A stretch of DNA of 64,000 nucleotides from Nitrosospira multiformis (GTDB taxonomy: Bacteria > Pseudomonadota > Gammaproteobacteria > Burkholderiales > Nitrosomonadaceae). The position numbers and the translations under genes are program-made. Position 1 is the first letter of the stretch. Each line of letters opens with the position of its first letter. The notes below the pieces were generated by a model. The model saw only the letters and a program-made list of their open reading frames with translations, made no database searches and had not been told where the DNA came from. Positions 16,365 to 25,002 of the stretch are shown here, in pieces. The stretch lies in assembly GCF_900111585.1 (NCBI RefSeq), contig NZ_FOHI01000003.1:1-64000 (forward strand). Direction: 5' to 3'.

Positions 16365-19300
16365 ATGAATAATAATCGGGACTTCAGCATTGGTTTTTCC
16401 ACCAATCTCGTTCGTGGTCTTAACCCGAACTGGCAGCCGCAGAAGAGGTTGCTCAACATCCTCTATTCCGCCGAACATCAGGCGATGGATTTAAAGCCCG
16501 TGGGGCCGGTCGAGCACCGGGGCTCGTGGTCTTACCCTGCGATTACGTTGCATGAAACGGCCCTGGAGTTGCTGGATGAGCTGATTCCGTATGAGGTCGT
16601 CAAGCCTTCCAGCGACATCGATGCTCCTTCCTTTGGGCCGGGCGCCTTGCTCGCGGGTGCTGTTGGCAGCCGGGCTTCCCTGGAAATACTTTCAAAAACC
16701 ATCGGGGTGGATTTGACGAAGCCGGGATTAGGTTATGCGCTGGTCAAACTGGTAAGGGTGGATGGAGCGGATAACCATGCGTCGGAGGTGGGCGGCATTC
16801 TGGTACACGCGCGTCCCCGTCAGCCCGATCCCGAGTATGGGCTCACCTCTGCCTTCACTTCGGCTTCGACCAGGTTGCGGCATGCCGGGCGCAGCCGGCT
16901 GCAGGATTACGGCGATCAACTAACAAAGGATGATGCCAACAAGGTCCTCGATTCTTTCCGCGAATTTGGCACCCATTATGTTTCCGGTGTGGAGCTGGGC
17001 GATACCATCCTTCAGGTGTTTGCCTATCAGCCGGAACAGTTTGCGCGGATCAAGTCGGCTTATGCGGACGGCAGCAATCCGCTATCGGGTCATGGTTCGC
17101 AAAATTTTGTCCAGTTTACGACCGACCGCGCGGCCGGTATCTTCGGCTATGTGGAAGAGTATGGAAATATCATTTGCCTGAGTAATTCCGCTGTCTTCAA
17201 TTCGACCCTGGAGCGGGGCGATTGGCTGGATAAGCTGTGGTCAAAAAAGAACAGCGTGTTCTCGCTGTTCAACGTCAACTCCCTTTTGTCGTTTGCCGAT
17301 CTCCAGCAGGAATTCGCCCAGCAGACGGTGATAGGTGTGCGGCTTGCCAGCCTGAGCGTGATGATCGAGCAGAAGCGCGGGCTGATCTGGCAGCGCATCT
17401 TCAAAGGCGCGATGGCGCAGAAGTACCGTACGACGATACAGCCTAATTTTTCCATTTATGACCAGCGGGATTTCGTCCGCATGCTGCCACAGGATACCGC
17501 CGGGGTCGTGTCATTCCTTGCCAATCCCACTGTCAATGCGTATAAGGCACGTCTGGATCTCGCAGACATGCAACTCGTGGCTGCCGAAGAGGTGCAGGAT
17601 TTCATCCTTCTTGCCAACGTATTGTCCGTGAGCAGCAATAAAACCACCGAGGTGCCCGGAAAAAAAGTGCGACTGTTCGGGCAGGTGCTGGATATGCGGG
17701 TGCAAGGCCAACCCAGGGCGATCTCCCTGGCGGATGAAGCATTTGAATCCCTGCAGTTGGGATGTGATGAGTTTCTGGGTGCCTTGGCAATCAGAAACCG
17801 TTCCGGTTCACGCTACAGTGTCATCGTGGATGGGCTCAGGTTCGACCTGGAAGGCGAAGGTCCGGAGGCAGTGCCTTTTGTCGCGGATGACGTGCGTGTT
17901 GTGCCTCCCGCTGAGGCGGTACCTTTGCTTGTGAACAGTCTTCAGTTTTCCATGACATTTGCCGAGGCGGTCATCAGTGACCAGTCGGGCAAAGCCAATG
18001 GTTGTCTCCAGCAGTTCGTGCGCGATTATCTGAACTGGCTGGCGGAATTTCTATCAGGCGCAAGCGGTAGCGAAGAGCTGATCGCCTTGCGCATCCGTGC
18101 GATGGATCTCGCCAGCTACGCCATCAATCCGGAATATGGCAGTTTCGTTCCGATTCTGCCTTACACAGACTACGAGCAGTATGTGCAAAGCATACTCAGC
18201 TATCTGGACAGGATACAGCTGCAGGTGGCGCAAAACGAACAGCGCATGGCCACTCGGCGCCTGGAAGAAAGGGTGATCGATGTCGGCAGGACGCTCAATG
18301 AGAACATCATCAAGTCGGGTGAACTGGTCAGCGATGTGATCAAGGCGAATGCCGAACAGCAGAGAGACCTGGAAGGATTCTACGATTCGCTGATTGCCCA
18401 GAGCAAGACCGAGGCCGACCAGCAGCAGAACAAGATCAACGACCTACGCGCCTCACTGTTCGAAGCCCAGGGAGAAGTGAACCTGGCGGTACAGAAATAT
18501 AAATCCGCGGTGCAGCAGTGGCAAACCATGGAAGCGATCAAGTTCGGCCTGGAAGTGGCCACCAATCTGTTCAGCCTTGGCACTTCCATCGCCATTCCGG
18601 CATCCTCCATCTCCGCAGTGAAAGATCTTGGCCTCACCGTGCAACGCATCCAGAAGACGCTGAATGTGCTCAACGCCCTGTCCAAGCTCTATACCGGCGC
18701 GAGTACCGGTGCCAATGCTCTGGAAAACGCCCAGCACGCGCTGGATGATCTGGATGATGCGCAGTTCGGCAATCCATCGATGCTTTCCTGGGACGAAATG
18801 TCGATCCAGTTCAACCAGATCATGGCATCTGGGCCGGACATCAAACCGGAAAAGGCAAGGCTGCAAGCGGCTTTTGCCACGATGGTGCTGCGCGGCAAGG
18901 CTGTAACCAGCGCTGAATCCGCATTACACGCCCTGCAACGAGACATCTATACCAATCAGAAGCAGAAAGAGATCAACAGCCGTCAGGCAAAACGGCTGGA
19001 GGAATTGCAGCAGAAGCTGCATCCTGCCCAGGTGAAGGATCTGGACCGTTCCGCAATCGATCTGGTGGCGTTGACCGGGCACCTGACATTCATCCAGAAC
19101 CAGATGCTCACAATTCTTGCCAAGGCATTCCTGATGCAGGACCTGGCGCTTCAATACGCCAACCTTCAGCCCGCCACACCCGTGCTGGCGTACAGTCTGC
19201 TGAAATTCAGTGCCGCGGTGGTTCAGCAGAAAGCCGCCACGCTGGAAGCCAAATCCCTGCTCGCCCAGTATCAGGTCACACGAACCAGGCCGATCGAATA

Positions 19301-21401
19301 TGTTATCGAAGGGGTGAAGCCAGAGGAATTGACTGGCGGCAATATCTTTCGCACCACCATTTTCCTGGATGCGCCGGCATTCTACCAATACGTCAACGCC
19401 AGGATCGTTTCCGTGGTTGCTTCCGTGGAAGGTGTCAGGTCGACTGAAAGTGGTACTTATCTGCTGCGCCTGGCTTATAGCGGAACCCCCTTTCATGACC
19501 GCAACCTTCATCGCGATCCACTGACATTCCGCACGCCATGGCGCGAGCGCATATACAACTATAACGCCCAGGACAACTCGCCCAGGTTTTCCGACGGGGG
19601 GCAATCCTGGTCTGAAGGTGTAAGCCGGGTGACGCCCTTTTCCATCTGGGAGATTTCGCTGCCGAACACGAGCACGAACAAGGGCCTGCGGTTCGATGGC
19701 GATAGTTTGACGATCCGGTTGTCCTTCGTGCTGGAAGCAAGAATTGCGGATGCGCAGAAAGTCATGCAGCGCCGCGCCTTGAACCGCCTGCTCGCATCAG
19801 GTTTGCCCCCGGTGCTTGCGGCCCCGGCAGCTGAAGGTTTCCGCCCGCTGCTTGCTGCAGCTCCAGCTCCAACCTTGCCCTCCGCAGATACGTTGCTGAA
19901 GCAGATGTATGCTCAGGGAAGCTGCACCAACGGCTGGGATGTAGTGTTCAACATGAATCTGGAAGAGATCAACAGAGCGCTGAAGGACCAGTACGAAGCC
20001 CTGAAAAAGGACACGACCTACAAAAACAGAATCGTTGTCAACACCTCGGAGAAATACCCGGGCGATGTGACCGTGATCAATCGCTTTACCATCGAATACG
20101 GCTACCCCCTTCTAAATTTCAGCATCAATAACAACAATACAGCGATGCTGAGAATGGAGGTTTTGAACGGCTCAGTGCAGCGCTGTTCGAAAGTGGGTTC
20201 ATTCCCTGAACAGTGCGATGCCCCCCAATCGATCGGCGGCGAAACTCTGACGGCGGTGATTCAACTGGCCAAGGTGGCAGGAACGGTCAAGATTGACAAC
20301 AGCAATCACAACGTCTTGAAAGTGCAGCTCGACATGAAGGAGGGAACGTTCTCGATCAGCAACATCGATCTGAGCGACGCAACGAAGGTGGAATTCAACA
20401 AGGCGGTGAAGGAATACTTCGTCAATAACCCTGTGGTCTACCTGATCAATCAGCTCGACCTGACCGCTATTCCCACACTGGAGTCACTCAAGCCAAGCGA
20501 TTTTATCTTCAAGCCGCTTCAGACACCCGGCAATAACGAGATGCTACAGCTCTTCATTATGACCGGAGGACGGGCGGCGCTGAATTACTCCCAGGCTTTT
20601 CTGAACAATATCCCTGAGCCGATTCCGCAGGGTCAGAGTAACAGCATGATCGTCCGCTCGGCGCTGATATTCAAGGATGTGCTTCCCCAAAGCTTGAGAA
20701 ACAATGGCTGGGCGCTGCAAGGGGTCGATCCAGGCAGTTCAGCCAAGGCGTGGTCGGCTAAATTCACCAGTGCCAGCGTCACCGGCAGCGTGGACTTGAG
20801 CAAACTCAACCACACCTCGTCCACCAGCAGCGGTCATGGCAGTGGATCGATCACCCAGTATACCTACTCGATTCCGGGCGGAAACGACGTCTCCTGGTCG
20901 CTGGCGGACACCGCCATTGTCGTGCAGCCAAACGGGCAAATGTATTACAGCGGGTCGCGCGGGCAATCCCTGCAATACAACCAGCGTGCCTGCACGTCGT
21001 ACTATCCCTGCTTGTGGAATTGCGACCCCCGCTGCAGCGATTCCAGGCTGGCAACGGACGTGACAATCGAGGTGAAAGCTGCGTTGCCGCTGAGTGTGGG
21101 TGGAAGCGGGCGCAACCAGACCATCGAGATCAAGACTTCCGGTCAGGGAGTTGTGGTCAGTGGTCACTTGTCGGGAGGAGGACCTAGCGGCTCTGACGAT
21201 CTGGCCGCGCAGGTCAATCAGCAAATACAGAGCCAGGTGCCGACGCAGATTGCGGAAAAGCTGTCCATCCAGTTCGATTCCATTTCGGTATTCGCGCTGA
21301 AAAACCTGTTGTTCCCATCGAACAACTACATCTCGTTCAGCAGTTGTGGCGTGCCGGGCGACCTGATTCTCCTGGGCAACTTCAACTCGGCAAAATCCTA
21401 G
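16365..21401 (+). CDS. giant MACPF-like pore-forming protein with helical core and P-47/TULIP-like C-terminus
   Basis: 1678 residues, no signal peptide. Residues 1-350 resemble a MACPF domain; the family signature is at 201-205 (FGTHY, in FREFGTHYVSGVELGD). Residues about 590-715 are long amphipathic, coiled-coil-like helices; 719-790 hold a hydrophobic stretch (FGLEVATNLFSLGTSIAIPAS) like the membrane hairpins of alpha-helical pore-forming toxins, followed by more helices to about 970. Residues 985-1110 look beta-rich (WRERIYNYN, FSIWEISLP), as in Tc-toxin modules. From 1189 (NGWDVVFNMNLEEINRAL) to the end it resembles clostridial P-47/OrfX proteins, which are lipid-binding TULIP folds. A Cys cluster lies near 1541-1561. 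The combination suggests a membrane-damaging toxin or effector; this is inference. A strong terminator follows, so it is monocistronic. Confidence 0.7.
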   Translation: MNNNRDFSIGFSTNLVRGLNPNWQPQKRLLNILYSAEHQAMDLKPVGPVEHRGSWSYPAITLHETALELLDELIPYEVVKPSSDIDAPSFGPGALLAGAVGSRASLEILSKTIGVDLTKPGLGYALVKLVRVDGADNHASEVGGILVHARPRQPDPEYGLTSAFTSASTRLRHAGRSRLQDYGDQLTKDDANKVLDSFREFGTHYVSGVELGDTILQVFAYQPEQFARIKSAYADGSNPLSGHGSQNFVQFTTDRAAGIFGYVEEYGNIICLSNSAVFNSTLERGDWLDKLWSKKNSVFSLFNVNSLLSFADLQQEFAQQTVIGVRLASLSVMIEQKRGLIWQRIFKGAMAQKYRTTIQPNFSIYDQRDFVRMLPQDTAGVVSFLANPTVNAYKARLDLADMQLVAAEEVQDFILLANVLSVSSNKTTEVPGKKVRLFGQVLDMRVQGQPRAISLADEAFESLQLGCDEFLGALAIRNRSGSRYSVIVDGLRFDLEGEGPEAVPFVADDVRVVPPAEAVPLLVNSLQFSMTFAEAVISDQSGKANGCLQQFVRDYLNWLAEFLSGASGSEELIALRIRAMDLASYAINPEYGSFVPILPYTDYEQYVQSILSYLDRIQLQVAQNEQRMATRRLEERVIDVGRTLNENIIKSGELVSDVIKANAEQQRDLEGFYDSLIAQSKTEADQQQNKINDLRASLFEAQGEVNLAVQKYKSAVQQWQTMEAIKFGLEVATNLFSLGTSIAIPASSISAVKDLGLTVQRIQKTLNVLNALSKLYTGASTGANALENAQHALDDLDDAQFGNPSMLSWDEMSIQFNQIMASGPDIKPEKARLQAAFATMVLRGKAVTSAESALHALQRDIYTNQKQKEINSRQAKRLEELQQKLHPAQVKDLDRSAIDLVALTGHLTFIQNQMLTILAKAFLMQDLALQYANLQPATPVLAYSLLKFSAAVVQQKAATLEAKSLLAQYQVTRTRPIEYVIEGVKPEELTGGNIFRTTIFLDAPAFYQYVNARIVSVVASVEGVRSTESGTYLLRLAYSGTPFHDRNLHRDPLTFRTPWRERIYNYNAQDNSPRFSDGGQSWSEGVSRVTPFSIWEISLPNTSTNKGLRFDGDSLTIRLSFVLEARIADAQKVMQRRALNRLLASGLPPVLAAPAAEGFRPLLAAAPAPTLPSADTLLKQMYAQGSCTNGWDVVFNMNLEEINRALKDQYEALKKDTTYKNRIVVNTSEKYPGDVTVINRFTIEYGYPLLNFSINNNNTAMLRMEVLNGSVQRCSKVGSFPEQCDAPQSIGGETLTAVIQLAKVAGTVKIDNSNHNVLKVQLDMKEGTFSISNIDLSDATKVEFNKAVKEYFVNNPVVYLINQLDLTAIPTLESLKPSDFIFKPLQTPGNNEMLQLFIMTGGRAALNYSQAFLNNIPEPIPQGQSNSMIVRSALIFKDVLPQSLRNNGWALQGVDPGSSAKAWSAKFTSASVTGSVDLSKLNHTSSTSSGHGSGSITQYTYSIPGGNDVSWSLADTAIVVQPNGQMYYSGSRGQSLQYNQRACTSYYPCLWNCDPRCSDSRLATDVTIEVKAALPLSVGGSGRNQTIEIKTSGQGVVVSGHLSGGGPSGSDDLAAQVNQQIQSQVPTQIAEKLSIQFDSISVFALKNLLFPSNNYISFSSCGVPGDLILLGNFNSAKS

Positions 21402-21425
21402 GAACGAGAAAAACTATTCACATTT

Positions 21426-21454
21426 GAGCGTCCCGAGCGGACGCTCTTTTTTTT
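21426..21454 (+). terminator. Rho-independent terminator of the giant gene
   Basis: A perfect 8-base stem GAGCGTCC/GGACGCTC with a 5-base loop is followed by eight T. It starts 25 bases after the stop codon. Confidence 0.95.
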
Positions 21455-21712
21455 GATATCAATATCATCAAAGGAACCGGCGGATTTGTAAGACATTTCT
21501 TCAGTTGCTTCCCCCTGGCTTTTAGCATAAAGCAGAACCTCCACGAAACCGGAGGGGATGGGAGGCGATTCGCATCTATTTAGATAGAGCAGGCCGATGT
21601 ATGATATAGAACCAATGACAATGGTTAGGAGGAGCATGGAAAGGAGAAGATTCTACGGGTGTGCAATGCGAGGCATCAGTTATGCCTCGTTTCGGTAGAG
21701 CAGGAAACGACG

Positions 21713-23059
21713 ATGGTAGGCTTTGACTATACTCTTGTTCAGAAGTGGTTTGGCAGGGCGCGCTTCCAACTGCTCGATCTAATGAGAGGTACGCAATCCT
21801 TAATGCTGTTAAAAGAACTGGAGGGAGTCCAGTTTGAATCGCAGGAGGTTATCAGGTTTCGTCAAAAGAAAATGCTGGAAGCATACCTCGATTCGATGAG
21901 GGAGGTGCCTTATTACAGGAAACATAAATCTATTACAGAATTTCCTGTCATCGACAAAAGATTCATAAACGAAAATAGAGAATCCCTTTTGAACAGAAGC
22001 TATGGAGGGAAGATTTTTCGCAAGAAAACAGGGGGTTCAACGGGAGAGCCTTTTGTTTACGTCACTGGAGTCAAATCCCAATCTTATCTCTGGGCCGGTA
22101 TCCTGCTGAGTTGGCAAACCGCTGGATATCATCTGGGGGAGCCCGTGGCTATCCTGGCAGGCTCATCTCTTTTTACCTCCGGAATCAAGCAGAGTATCTA
22201 TTATGGAATAATGAACGCGCGCCTTTTCTCAGCGTTCGAAATGAGTGCGAAGATGTTGGATATTTATGCCAGAGAGATAGCACGAGGTAAATACCGTCTT
22301 TTATATGGCTATGCATCAGCCGTTCAGGAACTCGCTGAATATTTGCTTTCAATGCCTGACCGCCCGAGCTTTTCTCTGAGAGGAATAGTAACTACTGCCG
22401 AAAATCTGACTCCCGGCATGCGCGAGACTATTGAACGCGCATTTGGCGTTCCCTGCTTCAGTCAATATGGATGTCACGATGCGGGAATATCGGCCTATGA
22501 ATGCGAGCAGAGGAAAGGGTTTCATTTGATTACTGACCGCTGCTACTTTGAAGTGCTGGAAGACCGGCGTCTCGTTTCCACCGATATATCAAATGAAGCA
22601 CTTTTTCTGCCCAGGTATGATACGGGCGACTTGATAACGATGGCGGATGAACCCTGTTCGTGCGGCAGAGGATTTCCTCTGATTGCGGCCGTAATAGGGC
22701 GATCGAATGACGTTATTTCTGATCAGGCGGGCAATACTGTCCATTCCGAGTTTTTTACTCACCTGTTTCGGGAAGTTCAGACAATTACAGCTTTTCAAGT
22801 CGCCTATGACGGGCACACGCTTGTTGTCAATCTCCATACTCATGACATGGATACAGACTGGGCGCCCTATAAGGAGCGTATCCAAAAGAGTCTCGCAGTC
22901 GAGAGAATCGATTTCGTTCAAAACCAGCCATTTGTGAAATCAGCGAACGGCAAGCATAAATTCGTCTTGAAACTACCAGAGATTGGCTTGTATTACGAAA
23001 TGGATGATTGCACGGCAAAGGAGAAGAACGATAAAGACGAGAACCAGCGTCAACCATGA
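21713..23059 (+). CDS. PaaK/CapK-like adenylate-forming enzyme
   Basis: A 448-residue member of the phenylacetate-CoA ligase-like branch of the adenylate-forming superfamily, which activates a carboxylate as acyl-AMP and often passes it to CoA. Visible: the ATP-binding KTGGSTGEP near residue 105, YGYASAVQELAEYL, a TTAENL motif, FSQYGCHDAG, the conserved RYDTGDL, and CSCGRGFP followed by GRSNDVI. The C-terminal domain ends with SANGKHKF, which carries the usual catalytic Lys. The substrate cannot be read from sequence; CapK-like relatives sit in polysaccharide clusters. ATG 21713 is preceded by AGGAAA; an in-frame GTG at 21659 would add 18 residues. It stands alone after the toxin-like gene. 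Confidence 0.82.
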   Translation: MVGFDYTLVQKWFGRARFQLLDLMRGTQSLMLLKELEGVQFESQEVIRFRQKKMLEAYLDSMREVPYYRKHKSITEFPVIDKRFINENRESLLNRSYGGKIFRKKTGGSTGEPFVYVTGVKSQSYLWAGILLSWQTAGYHLGEPVAILAGSSLFTSGIKQSIYYGIMNARLFSAFEMSAKMLDIYAREIARGKYRLLYGYASAVQELAEYLLSMPDRPSFSLRGIVTTAENLTPGMRETIERAFGVPCFSQYGCHDAGISAYECEQRKGFHLITDRCYFEVLEDRRLVSTDISNEALFLPRYDTGDLITMADEPCSCGRGFPLIAAVIGRSNDVISDQAGNTVHSEFFTHLFREVQTITAFQVAYDGHTLVVNLHTHDMDTDWAPYKERIQKSLAVERIDFVQNQPFVKSANGKHKFVLKLPEIGLYYEMDDCTAKEKNDKDENQRQP

Positions 23060-23099
23060 ACCATGAACTAGCGACCTAAGTTGCCCTGCTTTCTGTTAA

Positions 23100-23302
23100 T
23101 TTCCAGAAGCGGGACAACGAGGTACGGCGTGGGAGCAACGGTTAAATTTATATATAGCCGCTTCTTCTTCCAAGGAAAGAACGATTGATCGCACTTCTTT
23201 GGACCCTTGGCATAGGCGGCATGTTTTTCGCTTAACTACTTTAAGCCACTTCAAGACGCTCTTCGGATTGATCCTGTAGCGGGCAGTCGGACCATCATCA
23301 GC
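23100..23302 (-). pseudogene. IS481-type transposase remnant
   Basis: The minus-strand frame contains ARYRINPKSVLKWLKV and, after a degenerate stretch, GSKEVRSIVLSLEEEAAI. These match the N-terminal HTH region of IS481-family transposases (the consensus is close to RYGINPKTVAKW ... GPKEPRSTVLSPEEEA). The catalytic DDE domain is absent, so this is only a small fragment of a dead insertion sequence. Confidence 0.6.
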
Positions 23303-23770
23303 ATGAGTAAGAAAAGCGCGGGTATTCTGCCCTATCGCAGACGGAATGGCCGGATGGAGGTTCTGCTTGTCCACCCTGGAGGTCCGTTCTGGAAAAATAA
23401 GGATCTCGGCGCGTGGTCGATTGCAAAGGGCGAATACGAGGAGGATGAAGAACCGCTTCAGGCTGCGTTAAGAGAGTTTTTTGAGGAAACCGGGCATCGT
23501 CCATCAGGGCCCTTCCTTCCGCTCACGTCGCGCAAGCAACCGAGCGGAAAGCGGGTGGATGCCTGGGCTACGGAAAGCGATTGGGACCCTTCCGGGTTGA
23601 TCTCAAATGCCTTCAGCATGGAATGGCCGAAAGGCTCCGGCAGAATCCGGGAGTTCCCGGAGGTGGATCGGGCGGAGTGGTTTGACATTCCCGAAGGAAA
23701 GCGGCGCATCCGTCCTGGGCAGCAAGGTTTTCTTGAAGAGCTCAGCGAAAAGCTATCTTCGAAGGAATAA
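23303..23770 (+). CDS. Nudix hydrolase
   Basis: A 155-residue pyrophosphohydrolase of nucleoside diphosphates linked to another group. The Nudix box is complete near residues 47-69: G-x5-E-x7-REFFEE-x-G (GEYEEDEEPLQAALREFFEETG in pieces). Flanking features (SAGILPYRRRNG, GAWSIAKGE, FPEVDRAEWF) match the subgroup annotated as NTP pyrophosphohydrolases including oxidative damage repair enzymes. The exact substrate is unknown. No operon partner. Confidence 0.9.
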   Translation: MSKKSAGILPYRRRNGRMEVLLVHPGGPFWKNKDLGAWSIAKGEYEEDEEPLQAALREFFEETGHRPSGPFLPLTSRKQPSGKRVDAWATESDWDPSGLISNAFSMEWPKGSGRIREFPEVDRAEWFDIPEGKRRIRPGQQGFLEELSEKLSSKE

Positions 23771-24340
23771 ACAACTCCGCTTCACGTACTGCTGACATGC
23801 CATCGCTTCGGTTTTATTGTGGACCTATTATCGGCCGGCAATGTAATCCGGACAGAGATCGAGTGGAGCCAGGCCCACGCTTGGTCCAACTTTAGCAGCC
23901 CAGTACACCTTCGATTCAGGCCATCCGACAAGTTGTTCTTCATGTATATAGGGAGCCAGGCAACTGCTGGAATTACCATCCGGGGAGTTGAAAATAGCGT
24001 AAGAGCTTCGCTCTATGTAACCTTGTTCGGTTCTTACATAGGGAACATATTTGGCCATTTATCGGGACTCCTTAAAGTGAATGCAAGCACCGATTGTATG
24101 GACGGTTTGTTACAGAATTTATAATGTGTATAGGACCGCTCGGCAGTATCTATGACCTCTATCAAGAGGCGCCAGCAGGAAAGTGAAAAACGAGCGAAGT
24201 GGATGGGGCATTCTGCCCTGATCCCCTGAGATATGTCGATTCATTTTTATTGGAGACATTGAAGCCAATAAGCCAACAACTCTGGAAGTGATGTAGGTTT
24301 TCTTCAGAAAAAAGAAGGCTTGCAGGCTGAAGCAAATAAC
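23771..24340. other. gene-poor region after the Nudix gene
   Basis: Apart from one small minus-strand gene (23828-24058) I see only short frames with no ribosome binding site or known motif. With the IS481 remnant nearby, this is probably decayed accessory DNA. Confidence 0.4.
23828..24058 (-). CDS. small hypothetical protein
   Basis: A 76-residue protein, MAKYVPYVRTEQGYIERS at the N-terminus, preceded by a good ribosome binding site (AAGGAGT eight bases before ATG 24058). It contains several Tyr and Pro and no membrane segment. I recognise no family; it could be the remaining 5' end of a longer gene. Confidence 0.4.
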   Translation of the reverse strand: MAKYVPYVRTEQGYIERSSYAIFNSPDGNSSSCLAPYIHEEQLVGWPESKVYWAAKVGPSVGLAPLDLCPDYIAGR

Positions 24341-24365
24341 CAAAAACCCGCTTTGCGGGTTTTTG
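24341..24365 (-). terminator. Rho-independent terminator of the csbD-like gene
   Basis: A symmetrical hairpin AACCCGC-TTT-GCGGGTT flanked by A and T runs. It lies about 30 bases beyond the stop of the minus-strand CsbD-like gene and could also work on the plus strand. Confidence 0.85.
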
Positions 24366-24396
24366 GTCGAGCGGGAGGGGATGTTTGGAAGTTAAT

Positions 24397-24582
24397 TTAA
24401 AGCTTGTCCGCCGCATCCTTCACGGCTTCCTTGGCATCTCCATATTTTTTCTGTGCCTTGCCGGCAACTTGTTTGCCAAGGCCCTTAGCCTCATGTTCTT
24501 TACTTCCTGCTGCCCTTCCGGCCTCTTCCTGAACTTTTCCTACGATGTCCTTCGCGGTTCCTTTCACTTGATCCTTATTCAT
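24397..24582 (-). CDS. CsbD-like stress protein
   Basis: A 61-residue, very hydrophilic protein of the CsbD family (MNKDQVKGTAKDIVGKVQEE, then GSKEHEAKGLGKQVAGKAQ), whose members are induced by general stress; the molecular role is unknown. Length and composition are typical. The ribosome binding site AAGGAGA stands eight bases before the ATG. Followed by a strong terminator, so probably a single-gene transcript. Confidence 0.92.
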   Translation of the reverse strand: MNKDQVKGTAKDIVGKVQEEAGRAAGSKEHEAKGLGKQVAGKAQKKYGDAKEAVKDAADKL

Positions 24583-24936
24583 AATTCGATCTCCTTTTTC
24601 TAAATTGAAGAGGATTTGCCGTTATTCAGTAAGTAAATCGTTACGGCATTGGAAATCAGATTAACGTCTTTTAGCAGCTTATACTGTTCGGTATGCCACA
24701 TTTAAAAAGTTTCACTCAAGATGCTTTGACAACTCGAGCCGGAGAACCGGGAAGTAACCGGGAAAGGATTCTCAGGTTGCGAATGATGCCCGCTCTGAGG
24801 GTGGCGGAGTAACAGCATTGAAAAAGCTTGCAGCTCTGCCCTCTTGATCAATCCTGAAGTTTCCCTCTGATGCAGGTGGTGATCCCACTTGACACTGTTC
24901 CCATATTTTTTTCTGGATCCGAAACTCTTCCAATTG
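24583..24936. other. intergenic region upstream of hemA
   Basis: No supported gene. Two overlapping minus-strand frames (24702-24969) lack ribosome binding sites and recognisable motifs. The right end contains the hemA promoter. Confidence 0.4.
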
Positions 24937-24966
24937 TTGGTATTCAAATGCTTGTAATACTATAAT
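24937..24966 (+). promoter_or_regulatory. sigma-70 promoter for hemA
   Basis: TTGGTA at 24937-24942, an 18-base spacer and a consensus TATAAT at 24961-24966. Transcription would begin near 24973, leaving a leader of about 30 bases to the GTG start of hemA. Confidence 0.65.
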
Positions 24967-25002
24967 CACGAAATTTTAAAATTCAGCCGGTACTGAGCTA
25001 AC

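Noticed and set aside
18924-19604. 226-codon minus-strand frame inside the giant gene
   Set aside because: Antisense to a continuous 1678-codon gene with protein-like composition; no independent support.
21398-21637. 79-codon minus-strand frame with a hydrophobic N-terminus
   Set aside because: No ribosome binding site and it runs through the terminator of the giant gene.
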